A model generated the notes under the pieces. It made no database searches. It was not told where the DNA came from and worked only from the letters and a program-made list of their open reading frames with translations. From Kingdonia uniflora (lineage: Eukaryota; Streptophyta; Magnoliopsida; Ranunculales; Circaeasteraceae), in NCBI GenBank assembly GCA_014058105.1, contig JACGCM010002238.1, positions 558,001 through 622,000 of the forward strand: a DNA stretch of 64,000 nt, read 5' to 3'. Positions 46,880 through 58,150 of this stretch are shown here, piece by piece. Position 1 is the first letter of the stretch. The number at the start of each line of letters is the position of its first letter. The position numbers and the translations under genes were made by a program.

Positions 46880-48300
46880 ATTTACAGAGGGATCTTTAAC
46901 TTCCCCTCAACAAGCTACATGCAATACGAGAAATACAGTGTCAGAACATATCCCAGTCATACATGATTAGAAGAAACCACAGCTTCTCTTTTCAAGTTTT
47001 CTTAAATCCATATGATGGAGGAAACAAAAATGCTAATGAAATATCCATTTTCAAGTCTGCCCAAATCTATATGATAGAGGAAACAAAATGCTAATATAAA
47101 CATAAGATGTTGTACTAATTAATAGTTAGGTTTATCATATAAGAACTAAGAACAAATACAGAAATACATAAGATCCTATCAAGCCAATAGTAGTGGATAT
47201 GGATACAATTAAGTATAGAAGATATAGATTAGGACAGTTGGAGAACAGTGTTTATTAAGCAGGCCATGAAATATGCGGATATATAGTTGAAAATCACGGT
47301 GGAAGCTAATTTTCTATGAAGCCCATAAGAAACAATAAACACAAGTACACTCTATACAAAAGTTGAAGATTCATATGCAACCCACATGGGTGAAACGTTT
47401 ACACAATATGTACACAATATGTACATGAAAGTTATTCTGCCAAATCACATTAAAACGATAAAACACCAACGAAACTCAAAGTAGTAGTCAACCACCAGCA
47501 ATAAAGTAGAAAATCGAAATCTCAAAAGACATTCTCACCAGAAAAAGGAAACGCCTGTATAAAGAGCAACGGTAGTCCCTAGTCAATTAATTATTCGAAA
47601 ATTCAAATATTCCCAACTTTTCAAGAAGACCTCATTTTTTTTTCCGAACTAGAATAATATTAAATTAAGTGAGATAAACTCTTTGAGCCTTCAAATTTCC
47701 AAATAATCAGCAATCATCATCTTGTTATTGCCAAACCAACCAAAATTAACAATATACCAAGATCATCTTTTCTGCCTTCTGATGTGGAAATTTCTTTGGA
47801 CTATTAGTCTAGTACAAATTTGGTGTGATTAGGTACTAATGCAAGTTGTATATCTTTTTTTTCAGTTTTAACTTGGCATTTATATATTCCTTTTATATCT
47901 TCTAGAGTAAATTGAGATGTTTCTTATCTTGAACATGTTTCTTCTATATTTCAGATGTTCCAACTTATCATCTATAGTTTGCACAATTAAACTAACTTAA
48001 CCCCACTACTCTAACATAAAACAGACCATACTATACAAGACCAAATTCTACAATATGAAGTTATGAACTATAAACAAAAATCTTAAATACCCATTTATGA
48101 AAAACCAGTTTGAGATTGATATCTACTCAAATCATGCTCAATGATGAAGAACATTCAAATAACAACATGCCCAACATTCAAAAACAAGTAAATAATGAAT
48201 ACTGGGAGAGAGGAGAAGGGTTTACCTTGTTGAGGTTCTTGGTTTAAGTGGGAAGAGAGTGAATGAAGTGAAACAAAAGAAGTATTGAGGATAATAAATA
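46880..48300 (-). promoter_or_regulatory. Glycolate oxidase leader exon, 1.3-kb leader intron and promoter
   Basis: The 5' UTR appears split: leader exon end at 48226 (AACCTCAACAAG followed by GTAAAC), intron 46915-48225, acceptor ATGTAG, then CTTGTTGAGGGG and 35 bases to the ATG. A TATA box (minus TCTATATTTATTA) lies near 48297, about 30-40 bases upstream of a likely transcript start. A long leader intron often boosts expression in plants; here that is inference. Confidence 0.6.
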
Positions 48301-48309
48301 TAGATAATT

Positions 48310-48960
48310 CTCTTAACAAAAAAGAAATAATAAAATAACAGATGAAGGACAAGTGAAGACAACAAATGATTTGGGTAGGAATTATTTGGAGGAATTTACA
48401 GTATTGTGGATGAGCTTTTCAAGGTGGGAATTTGAAACATGATCCAATAAATGATGGAAATTGAGAATAGACTCTCATCCACACACATGCATTCAAGAAC
48501 TTGTTATCTTCTGGTTTTGGTTTTTATCAAAATCAAATAATTCAGAGTCTCTGGCTTTCATTGTCTCTAGTAGTAGTACTAGTAAGGTAGCTTATCTTTA
48601 CAAGCTCTACAAAACATCTCCAGCAGCCTTGTGGTTGGGGTTCTAATTAGTGATTAAACGGTGACACCAATTGCTCTAAACCAAACTTTGGAAGGAATAG
48701 TCGATAATTAAACAAGATCGTTTATCTATGTGGAATAGGCGTGAGATGTACATGACTTTAAAATTGTACACCTTGACTTTGCAAAATAAGTTGTTATTAG
48801 TTATAGTAAGCTTTGCAAAAGCATAGTAAATGAAGTTACTTAAGGCCATGTTTATTTTTTGGTCATGGGTGAGAAGTTTTCAAAAGATCACACTTTTTCT
48901 CACCCTTGACATGTTCGTTTTTGTTATAAAAGTTGGCATTCTCTCTAGAAAAAATAAAAA
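48310..48960. other. Intergenic stretch
   Basis: Upstream of the glycolate oxidase promoter. No gene recognised. Confidence 0.4.
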
Positions 48961-49239
48961 CTAGAAAGGTTAATTAGATTTTAGACCCAACATAATGACT
49001 ATGAATTGTGCTAACCCCATATGATTGCCATTTTTAGGTTTTGGACCCTAAAACACCCTGAAAATCGCTTTCCAAGATAAAAATAATATGAAGTACCATA
49101 AATACCCCTAGCTCTGCCACGTATGATTTAATCTTAATTCCACGTTGTAATTATGAGTTCCACGTAGGATTATATCGTAATGACACGCTGTAAAACCAGA
49201 TCCACGTAGGCTACGATAAATCCGACCGTTGCAACCCGA

Positions 49240-49256
49240 GTTACGGCTATAAAACC
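49240..49256 (+). promoter_or_regulatory. TATA box of the CCHC-GRF gene
   Basis: GGCTATAAAACC, about 95 bases before the ATG at 49342, with a CT-rich leader between (CTTCCTCTCCTCTCTCAC). Confidence 0.6.
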
Positions 49257-49341
49257 AACCCATAACTTCATCTTCCTCTCCTCTCTCACATTAACTACTT
49301 CATCTTCTTCTTTTGGAAGTAACTTCATCTTCAGAACTCAA

Positions 49342-50029
49342 AATGGGTGATGAAAAATATGAAGCTGGCACACAATCTAAGGTCAGAAGTTTCTTTCGCA
49401 TCTACTCAAAATAGGGTATAAAAGCTAATTATTTAAGACACATGGGGTCTAAAAACTAAAATTAAAACATTGGTTTTCTTGAATTTCTCACTGGTTGTTT
49501 GTCAAATGTGCAATTTTAAGGGTCATATTACATCGAAATGTCATTGGGTTTACACAAATTGCAAGAAAGCTACGTGCAATGGCATCATGAAGCTGATGAA
49601 ATCTCTCACTGAAAATAACTATGAAAGGAAGTTCTTAAAGTGTTAACACTCAATTTGTAAATCCTTCCAATGGTTATCAGATGCTGTTAATCAAGCCAAG
49701 GGAGCAGAAGGAGGTTCATCAAGTTCAAATGGTTGTTTTGGGTGTGGTCAAAGTAACCATTGGGTGAGAGACTGTCTTGGGTTAGATTTCCCTGTACTGC
49801 ACATGGGTGCAATCACCTTATAAAAATGTTTACTTCTAAGACACAACAGTCATTTGGGCATAAGTTTCTGAAATGTGAAGATCCAATTTGTAACAATTTT
49901 ATTTGGTTAACTGATGTAATAAGAGAACAATTTGTAAAGAATGTGAAAATGACAGTGGAAATGTCATTAGATGAATTTGTAACTCAATTTGCTACAAAAG
50001 TGATAGTGGAGAAGAAGGAGAAAATGTAA
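49342..50029 (+). pseudogene. Tandem CCHC zinc-knuckle / GRF zinc-finger protein, decayed
   Basis: ATG at 49342 (MGDEKYEAGTQSK) with a donor after AAG. After about 110 bases one plus frame reads, in order: a CCHC knuckle CQMCNFKGHITSKC; a GRF-type finger with CKKATCNGIMKLMKS, YERKFLKC and ICKSFQWLSDAV; and a second knuckle CFGCGQSNHWVRDC. After a frameshift at about 49775 comes a second GRF finger (CTAHGCNHLIKMFTSK, FGHKFLKCEDPICNNFIWLTD). It ends at 50029. A TAA interrupts the first GRF finger. Alternating CCHC and GRF modules occur in plant nucleic-acid-binding proteins (the topoisomerase 3 tail type). Lying just beside a MuDR transposase, it may be part of that transposon. Confidence 0.7.
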
Positions 50030-50169
50030 TGATATAAAATGACAGTTAAACATCTGAAATGTTGTATTTAAACAAGAAAGCACATAGAAAATTGTCTTAC
50101 AAATAACAGTTAAACATCACCATTGTTGAACTCAAATTATCTTACAATCCAATTATCAAATTCTCTAAG

Positions 50170-53135
50170 GGGGCCTAACTGGTGCTGCTTTGTTAGCCAC
50201 TCTATTAGATGGTTCTCCTTTCCCTGAAGTACCAGACCAATGTGCCAACCCTCTGGATGTCTGAGTGGCTCTATATCCACCATGTTCTCCTCTAGCATTA
50301 GGATCTTCTTGCCTAGGTGCTCTAAAATGCTGACCAGTTAAATGAGATGGTTGAAATGACTGTGATGGCTGAGATTGTTGTGATGATTATTGTGATGGCT
50401 GAGATTGTTGTGATGGCTAAGTTGAAATAGGAGTTGAAGGTTGAGGTGGCTGTGATGGTTCTTCTGCTCTCCCTCTCCCCTTTGTTGAAGGTGTCCTAAA
50501 TTCAGTGTTTATTCTGTATGCCTTTGCTCCTCATCTCCCCATGCTTGGCTTTTCTGCAGGTTGACCTTTACAAGTTCTGTTATTGTGCCCAAATGCTTAA
50601 CACTTGCTGCATCTTATTGGTTGTCTCACCACACCATTGACCTCATCTGCCTCTCTTCTCCTTAGTGTTCTAGGTCTCCCTGCTGGTCTCAATAATGGTG
50701 GTGGTCTGATCTCTCTTGTAGACTATTTCATAAAAGTAAATGTATACTATGAAAATCAAGAGAAATCAATAAATCAGTAATCTAAGGACAAAAGTAACAT
50801 ACTTCTCCCCACTCTGATGAGTCTGCAATTGGATTTATAACTTGGTTGTATGTTGCTACATAGGCTGCCACTCTATGGTAATGACTACAATATTTGTACA
50901 TAGGCCATGATAAAGTTGAAAAAAGGCACAATGAAATTACAATTATGACATATTAACTAAAAAAGAGAGCACTTACCCAACCCACTCATATTTTTGTTGA
51001 TCAATCACTTTCACTGCATGTACACAAGGCAATCCAGTGATCTTCCAAACATTGCAAATGCATGTGTGTTCTTCCAAGTTCAATATCCACCTTGTACCAC
51101 TATCATTAAGGACCAACCACTGATCTTTTTCAAATCCCTCTAACCTGTAGTGGTGACTGTATGTTTTCAACAACTCAATCCTCTTTACTGCTCTAGGTAC
51201 CAATCCATTCTGATCCCACTCTCTTGCCTTTAATTTCCTTTCATACATGAGTATTACCTACATCAAATTTAGCCTTTCTACCATCTTGTTTAAAGGCTTA
51301 TATCTAATCTTAACAATCCAATTGTTAAATGATTCTGAGAAATTATTGGTCACATGCTCACACTTTGTAGAAGCATTAAAGTAAGACATACACCAAGATT
51401 TATATGGCTCCCTTTCCAACCATGTGTTTGCATCAGGTTATGCAACTCCCAACTTGTCCAAATTTTCTTTCATTACAGTTTTTTTGTATGCCTTTGATGC
51501 ATTCCAAGCCAATATCATCAAATAAGTACCTCTGTACAGTTGCTTGAAGTTTTTGTACATGTGCCTAAAACAAAATCTATGATTAGAATGAGGGAACACT
51601 TGTGAAACTGCCTCAACAAGACCCTTTTGTCTATCAGATATGAATGTCAATTTAGATGGGTGTAAGGTGAGCTGACCTTGCACCAAAGTTAAGAACTTCA
51701 TCCATGTAGGTTGATACTCACTTCTACAAATAAACACTTCTATAGGGAAAAGACCATTGTTTGCATCAAGAGATATGATGCTCAAACATTGGCCTCCATA
51801 CTTGTCTTTCAAGAAACATCTGTCTAGACTAAGAATTGGCCTACAACCCTTGGTGAATCCATCTAAAGCTGCCTTAAAACTAATACACATGTCTGTAAAC
51901 TTAAGATTACCATCTTCCCTACTACAAGTAGCAATACTACCAGGGTTTGATTTTTGAGTCTCAACACATAGTTCTGGACATAAAGCATAGCCTTTATCAT
52001 ATGACCCCATTATCTTCTCTATCACCATGTTCCTTGCATTCTATACAGTATAATATGAAACTCTTACTCCAAATCTTCTATACACAATATCAGATATCTG
52101 CATTGGCTTTGTTGTACTTGCATCTCTGATTAGATTCTCAATCTCCTTTGTAACCCAAATAATATTTGCATTTCTGTTCAATGTGTCATTCTTACCACTG
52201 CACTCATGTATAAAATGGCCATTTTTAAGTGTCATGGTGTGGCCATCATTTAACCTTGTTATGAACACCCACCAAGGACAACTTGGTCTCTCTTTACACA
52301 CATATCTAATCATCTTACTTTCATTCTTCTTTTGTCTAAATGTGAATCTTTGAGTAATTGCAAAATCCTTCATAAATGACCTACACTCAGATATATTTGG
52401 CCACTCCATCCCAATTGTTAACATAGACTCTGGTGCTTGAAGTGGCAGAAAGGGCTCCTCATCTTCATAATCTTCTTTCTCATACAACTTTGAAGAAGCC
52501 ATCACAAAATCTCTATTATCAGTAAATTTTTCATGATCTTCTATGTGACCCATTGTAGGAACATCATCACCATCATGTGATGTATGGTTACTATGATAGT
52601 CTTTTTCAGCATCCACATTATCAAAGAATGGGTCCTTAGTTAAGTCTTCAAACTCATTGTTCTCAAACTGCCTCATAAGCTCCTCTCTTGTCCATCGTAC
52701 AACTTCCTCATCAACATTATCTACATCCTCCTTCTTAATTTCAAATTCTTCGTCACTGTTATAGTCTTTGGTTAAATCATCAAGCTCTTCCTCAGAAAGG
52801 TAATCAGCCATAACCTTCTTCACCTTAGGTTTTTGTGATTTGGTTTTTGCTTTTCTCTTTAAGGATTCTGGATTAAAAGTCTTAGAAGTAGGCACTTTTA
52901 ATGGTCTACTTGTCTTCTCTAAATATTTGGTAGACTTTTTTTTCTTGATTTTTGATTTATCATATCTTAGCCGTAATGGTGATTCTTCAACAGGGATTGA
53001 CACTATTTGAGGTGTTTCCTTTGTTTCTATAAAAACTCTGTAATACCCATGAATTGGGTCTTCCTCAATGTGCCTAAACATCAACTTAACTTCTAAATCA
53101 TTACTAACGACATACAAAACACCGTTTATGCTAAA
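50170..53135 (-). pseudogene. MuDR-family (MULE) transposase, truncated at the N-terminus
   Basis: Minus strand; one frame from 53135 to 50973, then spliced exons to about 50170. Order: N-terminal residues VVSNDLEVKLMF; a long acidic region; the Mu DNA-binding-like domain WPNISECRSFMKDFAITQRF, CKERPSCPWWVF; the transposase core LSLDRCFLKDKYGGQ (first D), FISDRQKGLVEAV (second D), HRFCFRHMYKNF; a SWIM zinc finger CICNVWKITGLPCVHAV; exons RVAAYVATYNQVI.PIADSSEWGE and RPPPLLRPAGRPRTLRRREA; and a knuckle CSKC.AFGHNNRTCK with a Q/S/P-rich tail. In-frame stops near 52038, 51435 and 51258 and in the knuckle kill it. The first residues are replaced by a CACTA terminus at 53136. Confidence 0.93.
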
Positions 53136-53540
53136 CACTACACCAATTTTACTAAATTACCACGGACCAAATCTGTGGTAATAGTTGTTTTTCCATGGAT
53201 AAAGTCTGTAGTGGAGGTCTGTAGTAAATGGTGTGTGGCAATTTTTTTGCCATGGACTTTGTCTGTGGTTATCTAATTTAAATTGCTACGGAGTAAATCC
53301 GTGGCAATTTTTTTGCCACAGAGTTTGTCTGTGGTTATTTAATTTATTTTGCTACGGAGTAAATCCGTGGCAATATTTTTGCCACGGAGTTTGTCTGTAG
53401 TTATCAAATTTATATTGATACGGAGTAAATCCGTGATAATTTTTTTGCCACAGAGTTTTTTGTGGTTAATTATTGTAAATACCGCAGATGATACCCATTT
53501 TGCCACGGATAAAGTCTGTGGTAATTTTTATTTTATTTAA
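53136..53540 (+). mobile_element. CACTA transposon terminus with subterminal repeats
   Basis: The sequence starts CACTACACCAATTTTAC at 53136, the CACTA/En-Spm signature. It is followed by at least eight alternating copies of TTGCCACGGA.TTTGTCTGTGG and its complement (to about 53530), the dense subterminal transposase-binding pattern of this superfamily. It inserted in the N-terminus of the MuDR gene. The opposite CACTA end was not found in the window. Confidence 0.8.
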
Positions 53541-53825
53541 AAAAAAACTAAAAAAATTGCAATACTGCACTCCTGAACCTCCAAAGCACTCCCAATCCTC
53601 CAACAATACATTTCATACATACTAATGATACATGGACACAAAATAGATATCCAAAATAAATCCCTCATTCCCTTAAACATTAAAAGATCCAAATACAATT
53701 GTTCCATATGCTAAAAGAACATATGCATAAGAGACAAAAAAGAAAGAAAAGAGAGTAATCCCGTGGTAAGCCGAAATTGTTCCAAATTACAATTGTTCCA
53801 AATTATAATTGTTCCAAATTACTAC

Positions 53826-54683
53826 CTGTTTGTAAGCCGAAATTGCCTCTGCACTTTGAACGCTATTAGCTTGTGTTGCACCAAGTTTATTCCAAAGAGA
53901 GCAATCTCGTGGCTTGTGTTTCAACGCAGTCTAAAAGGACCTTATAGCTTTATCATACTCTCTAGATAAGTTGTAAAGAACACCAAGTACTATGTGAACA
54001 TCAGCATCATCTGGTGAAATTTGAGCAGCTTCATTGAATAACCTAGCAACCTACCAAATAAGATGACTTAGAAGTTCTAAAATTACAAGAAAAAATAAAG
54101 AAACTTATGCGTAAGTAAATAATTTTCCAACATAAAAACAGTTGCACATTGAAATTACTAGCCAGGGATATATATAAATATTATTTATTTCAAATGTTAG
54201 AAAAATCATGGTAACAAGCTAAAGATACATCTGCTTTGTGTAGGAAACATAAGCTAAAAAGGTATGGAGTCTTACATGAGCATAATAAAGAGAATTAGAC
54301 CGCTCGAGAGGGGCAATTGTGCTATACTTGGGGTGATTTTGAAGCCATCCATCTAAATATTTCAAAGTTGCTGCTTGCTCCAACTCTGCAATGTAGTGAA
54401 GAGATGTAAAGTCTTGATTGTCAAAAGTGATTCTTTCTTCAAAGCTCTAATTGAAAAGTGTATCCTCTCTATATTTGCAATACTAATAAATAGGGCTCAA
54501 ATTCTTTCAGCAAAGCCCAAAAGAATTTAAAAAAGGTAGAATACTTTCTACATCAAATGTACTTTTTTTTACAAATAATGATAGAAATACGAACTTACCA
54601 TTAGTATGACTCGCGCCTAAAGCAAGAAGCACTTCAAGGTTTTTTGGATCAACATCCTGTGCACGCATCATGGATGCGATAGC
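53826..54683 (-). pseudogene. PEX5: PEX5 (peroxisomal import receptor) TPR exons
   Basis: Three consecutive minus-strand exons with good splice sites: 54683-54599 (AIASMMRAQDVDPKNLEVLLALG, SHTN), 54385-54276 (ELEQAATLKYLDGWLQNHPKY) and 54050-53826 (VARLFNEAAQ, DADVHIVLGVLYNLSREYDKAI, LKHKPRDCSLWNKLGATQANSVQSAEAISAYKQ). These are TPR repeats of PEX5, which binds PTS1 cargo in the cytosol. A TAG replaces Gln after KAIRSF. Upstream N-terminal and last C-terminal exons are absent, so it is a fragment with introns kept (DNA-level copy). Confidence 0.92.
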
Positions 54684-56059
54684 CTGCACAAAGAGGAGAT
54701 TCTTTATTTCAAGATGCATACATAGTACTACATCAAACAAAGCTTTAACATAGAAATTTAAGTTTTGACATCAGTATATAAGATATATTCCACGAGCTCA
54801 ATACAAAATAAACTCTCAAGAAATGAAAAATAGTTTATACTCTTAATTAACAAATATGATGAGTTTCGATATACATAATGCAGGGATATTATTTTTGTCA
54901 ATTTGAAAGGCATATCTAATGATTTTTCACAGCAAAAAGAGAATCACTATGAGATATTTATTGCATATAAAAATGATTATAAAACGTACAATTCTGCTTT
55001 CTTGAAGGATCTCTCTAGAGACATTGAGAGGAAGGTCATTTGAATCCACCACCCTTTATAAAGCTCAAATACCGTGGGAACTGCATAGGCAATATGAAAA
55101 AATAGATTAATTAAATACAGTGAGAAATTTATATCTTTGAGTAACAAGAAGAACATGTGACACATAAGTGATTGGAGGTTCAAGAGCCACTAATCAAGAT
55201 CACTGTCGAACACATTGACGGTGGAGGATAAGAACTTACCATCTCACCATCAAAATCATCTGAGATGAATACACGCTTGACATACAAACGTATGTTCTTT
55301 GTTTTGGCTACCATGTCTTCGTTGTTAAGAGGTGCCATACCCGGAATGTAAAGAACACTTCTAAATTCCACTTCACCGTGCTCGAGATGTAAAAAAGAAA
55401 TAGTAAGCGCTCGATAAAAAAAAAATGGGCCAAGGGAAAGAAAATGGTAAATCACATACCTCTGTAGTAAAGTGGGTATTGGAAAGAGGGTCCAAGAACT
55501 CATTAAATGTCTTTTTATTGAATTCTTGATTCTCCTCTTTCTCAACTTCCTTTGAATTTTGCATCTACAAGGAGAAGAAAAATCATTACACCCACGATTT
55601 AGTTTAATGACTCGTGTAGCCAACAGATCCAATAAGTATCACGCACTACCACCATAAAAAATCAGTGTATTAGAGAAAGTGAAATTACCCAGATCAGTTT
55701 AGTTTCATTGCCTAATTCTCAGTCCCAATACTTCTCAGTTACATTTTTCTTTTTCTTCTTCTTTTCCCCCTGAAATAAAAAAGATTAGTTATACTAGCGT
55801 GTATAAGTACTAAAGCCAAATTGCAAAGACATAAGAATCTCTAGTAAGTACCTCTGGCTTTTCTTCTTCTCCCTCCTTTACTTCTTCCTCTTCCACCTGC
55901 CAAAAGTTATATTCAATTGTGACCGCTTACGGATGCATTTTCAATTTCTTTCATTGACGTATACGGATTATAACATTTCAACAAGACTTGTGCATATATA
56001 AGTTGTTTTACAAGAAGTTAATTAAGAAAGAATCAAACCTATTAAACACTATCTACACC

Positions 56060-56060
56060 G

Positions 56061-56094
<34 letters not shown>
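56060..56094. repeat. (TA)n microsatellite
   Basis: About 17 TA units inside an HSP90 intron. Confidence 0.95.
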
Positions 56095-56096
<2 letters not shown>

Positions 56097-56312
56097 CATA
56101 TATAAAAACCTACTATCTATGCAACTAGTTCTTATATTGGGTTTGACTAAGATGACTTCTGTAGCAATAGAAAAGCTTACCGCGACAGAGCGTGATTTCT
56201 CTTGCCATGTATAAATGGGGAAAGAAACAAACTGGGAGTAATTCTTCACCAAGTCACTAACCCTGGTTGGCTCCGAGAATTCACACTTGTCATCAGGTTG
56301 AAAGAGCATAAA

Positions 56313-56338
56313 GGGGGGGGGGGGGGGGGGGGGGGGGG
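56313..56338. repeat. G26 homopolymer (C26 on the HSP90 strand)
   Basis: Twenty-six consecutive G. On the minus strand it is a pure C tract just before the exon coding for the EPTRVSDLVKNYSQ region, in the place of the polypyrimidine tract. True length may be uncertain because homopolymers are error-prone in sequencing. Confidence 0.9.
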
Positions 56339-57186
56339 AATTGAAGCAATGTGAGAAAGAATGGAATTACAGAAATGAAGAAATTAAGAGACCATATACC
56401 CTTAGGTGTAGAGTAATTTGTGTTCCACGGCAAAACATTTTTTCTGGGTCAGTCTCTTCCTTGATCACATATGAGCTACTGTCAGCTACAACTTCCCATA
56501 TATATTGCTTATCTGACCTTGGGCTCTTTGCTGACACAGACACTTGCACTCAAAAATAAAGATCAATTACGGAAAGTGTGCATTTCAATCAAAGAAGCTA
56601 CCGAACAAAAAGATTCTTATATAGTAAAGGGTGATATAGAAATTATTATAATTTATCTTTTAAATATTCAAACTATACCTTGTCTGCAACAAGGAATGCT
56701 GAAAAAAATTTGACACCAAACTGACCAATCAAACCGTTATCTGCCCCAAGTTCCTTGTTTTCCTACATAATGTTCAAAGATTCACAGTTAAATTCAAGAT
56801 ATAGCGAACTTATGAGGAAATAGTTAAAAAATATAAATATCTAATATGTGACTTGAGCAGAAATACGTAAACACACCTTCAGGGCCTTTAAGAATTTTGA
56901 AGTTCCACTCTGAGTAATCGTACCAAGACAGTCGATGAGCTCTTCTTTAGTCATTCCCACACCAGTGTCTCTGTAATCGTGTGAAAACATAGCGTGAATA
57001 TTGCTTCGATAATTCTAGTAACAAAGAGAATACTCCGTAAAACAGCTAAAATAGCATACATTATAGTGATGGTCCCATTTTTTGGATTAGGCTTGATCCG
57101 TATCTCTAGTTCACCAGCATCTCCAAGAAGAGAAGGTTCAGTCACACTTAAAGAATCTCAACTTATCCAAAGCATCACTTGCATTA

Positions 57187-58150
57187 CTGAAACAAAGAGA
57201 AGAAAGCTAGTTAGAAGTTCTTTATTTTGTATGAAGAATAACCTAAAACAAAACATTCACTTGAAATGATAGAGATATGGCCATCTAATTCAAACTGGTT
57301 AAATACATCAACATTTCCTAGAGCTGACAGTACTAAGTTGTATGCAAATGCAAAACAAACAATGCAGTAATACTCCAAAGTCAAAACAACAAAAGGACCC
57401 AGTCTGAGAAAGCCCACCTCACAAGTTCTCATAGAAACACTTCTTTGTGGCTATAAAAACTATGAACAATCAACTCCTTTGTTTAAATTAACTCCTTTGT
57501 TTCAGAGGAATAACTTTGTATAAATGATATAAAATGAATAGACTTGCACTTGGTACTTGGTAGCATTAGAGGAAGTTTTACAAAATAGAGAATCATAGAG
57601 ATATCTTTGAGGAATCTTATCTTGAAAATGGTATATATACAAAATGCAAAAATTTAATAAATAAAATTTACTTACTTTTGAAGCTTTTCTAATATCTACA
57701 AGGGAAGAACATTGTCCGTACGCAAGTTGGTTCTTTATTTCAGCACTTTTCTTTAAGGATCCTCTCTTTGTAGCTTAAGCAACACATACCTAGCGCTTTC
57801 TTTGCCTTCAATATCCTTGTTTTCTTGTTGCTTTACAAATGCAAGTGGAGTTGAGCAAAATTTGCATTAGAGCATAGCAAAAAGTAACTCAACTTTGATA
57901 GCGATCGGACCAGTCTTCGCAGCGAGTAGCGAAAAGAAAGTCTAGAAAAATTATTAAAGAAAAGAAGATCCTTATCCACGGCTTTACCACTATGACTGCC
58001 TGGTAGACCTACGTAGTGTGTTTGAGTCTATATTCAGCCACAAAAAACAACACTTTTCTTTGATGATGGAAAATAGGATCCTTGTCTTCTATTTCATCCT
58101 ACCTTCTTCTCGCTATGCTATAACTATGCTATTGACTGCTCCTAGCTTCC
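57187..58150. other. Decayed upstream part of HSP90 and flanking sequence
   Basis: Possible traces of HSP90 5' exons on the minus strand (57690-57860), but no continuous match. A motif TTATCCACGGCTTTACCAC near 57970 and CCTACGTAGTG near 58008 recall the CACTA subterminal and terminal motifs without matching them well. Confidence 0.35.

Larger units (their letters stand above)
54990..57186 (-). pseudogene. HSP90: Organellar HSP90 exons (HSP90-5/-6 type), partial
   Basis: Ten minus-strand exons: 57186-57060 (NASDALDKLRF, EIRIKPNPKNGTITI), 56970-56877 ([21 protein letters not shown]), 56762-56679 (ENKELGADNGLIGQFGV.F.SAF), 56548-56400 (SDKQYIWEVVADSSSYVI), about 56308-56181 (EPTRVSDLVKNYSQFVSFPIYTWQEKS), 55896-55852 (VEEEEVKEGEE), 55769-55689 (EKYWD.EL.NETKLIW), 55564-55460, 55380-55240 (GEVEFRSVLYIPGMAPL, YVKRVFISDDFDGE) and 55080-54990 (FPRYLSF, NVSREILQESRI). 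Lesions: 1-bp insertion after KLRFF, TGG to TGA in YWDW, Gly to Lys in GVGFYS, and a 2-bp deletion in KGVVDS. Later C-terminal exons are absent. Confidence 0.92.

Noticed and set aside
50973..53138. Domesticated (FAR1/MUG-like) functional MuDR gene
   Set aside because: Several in-frame stops and an N-terminus cut by a CACTA end.
57975..58022. Possible right CACTA end (CCTACGTAGTG)
   Set aside because: Shares only CACTAC with the left TIR, lacks the following AATTTTAC, and the flanking 3-mers do not match.
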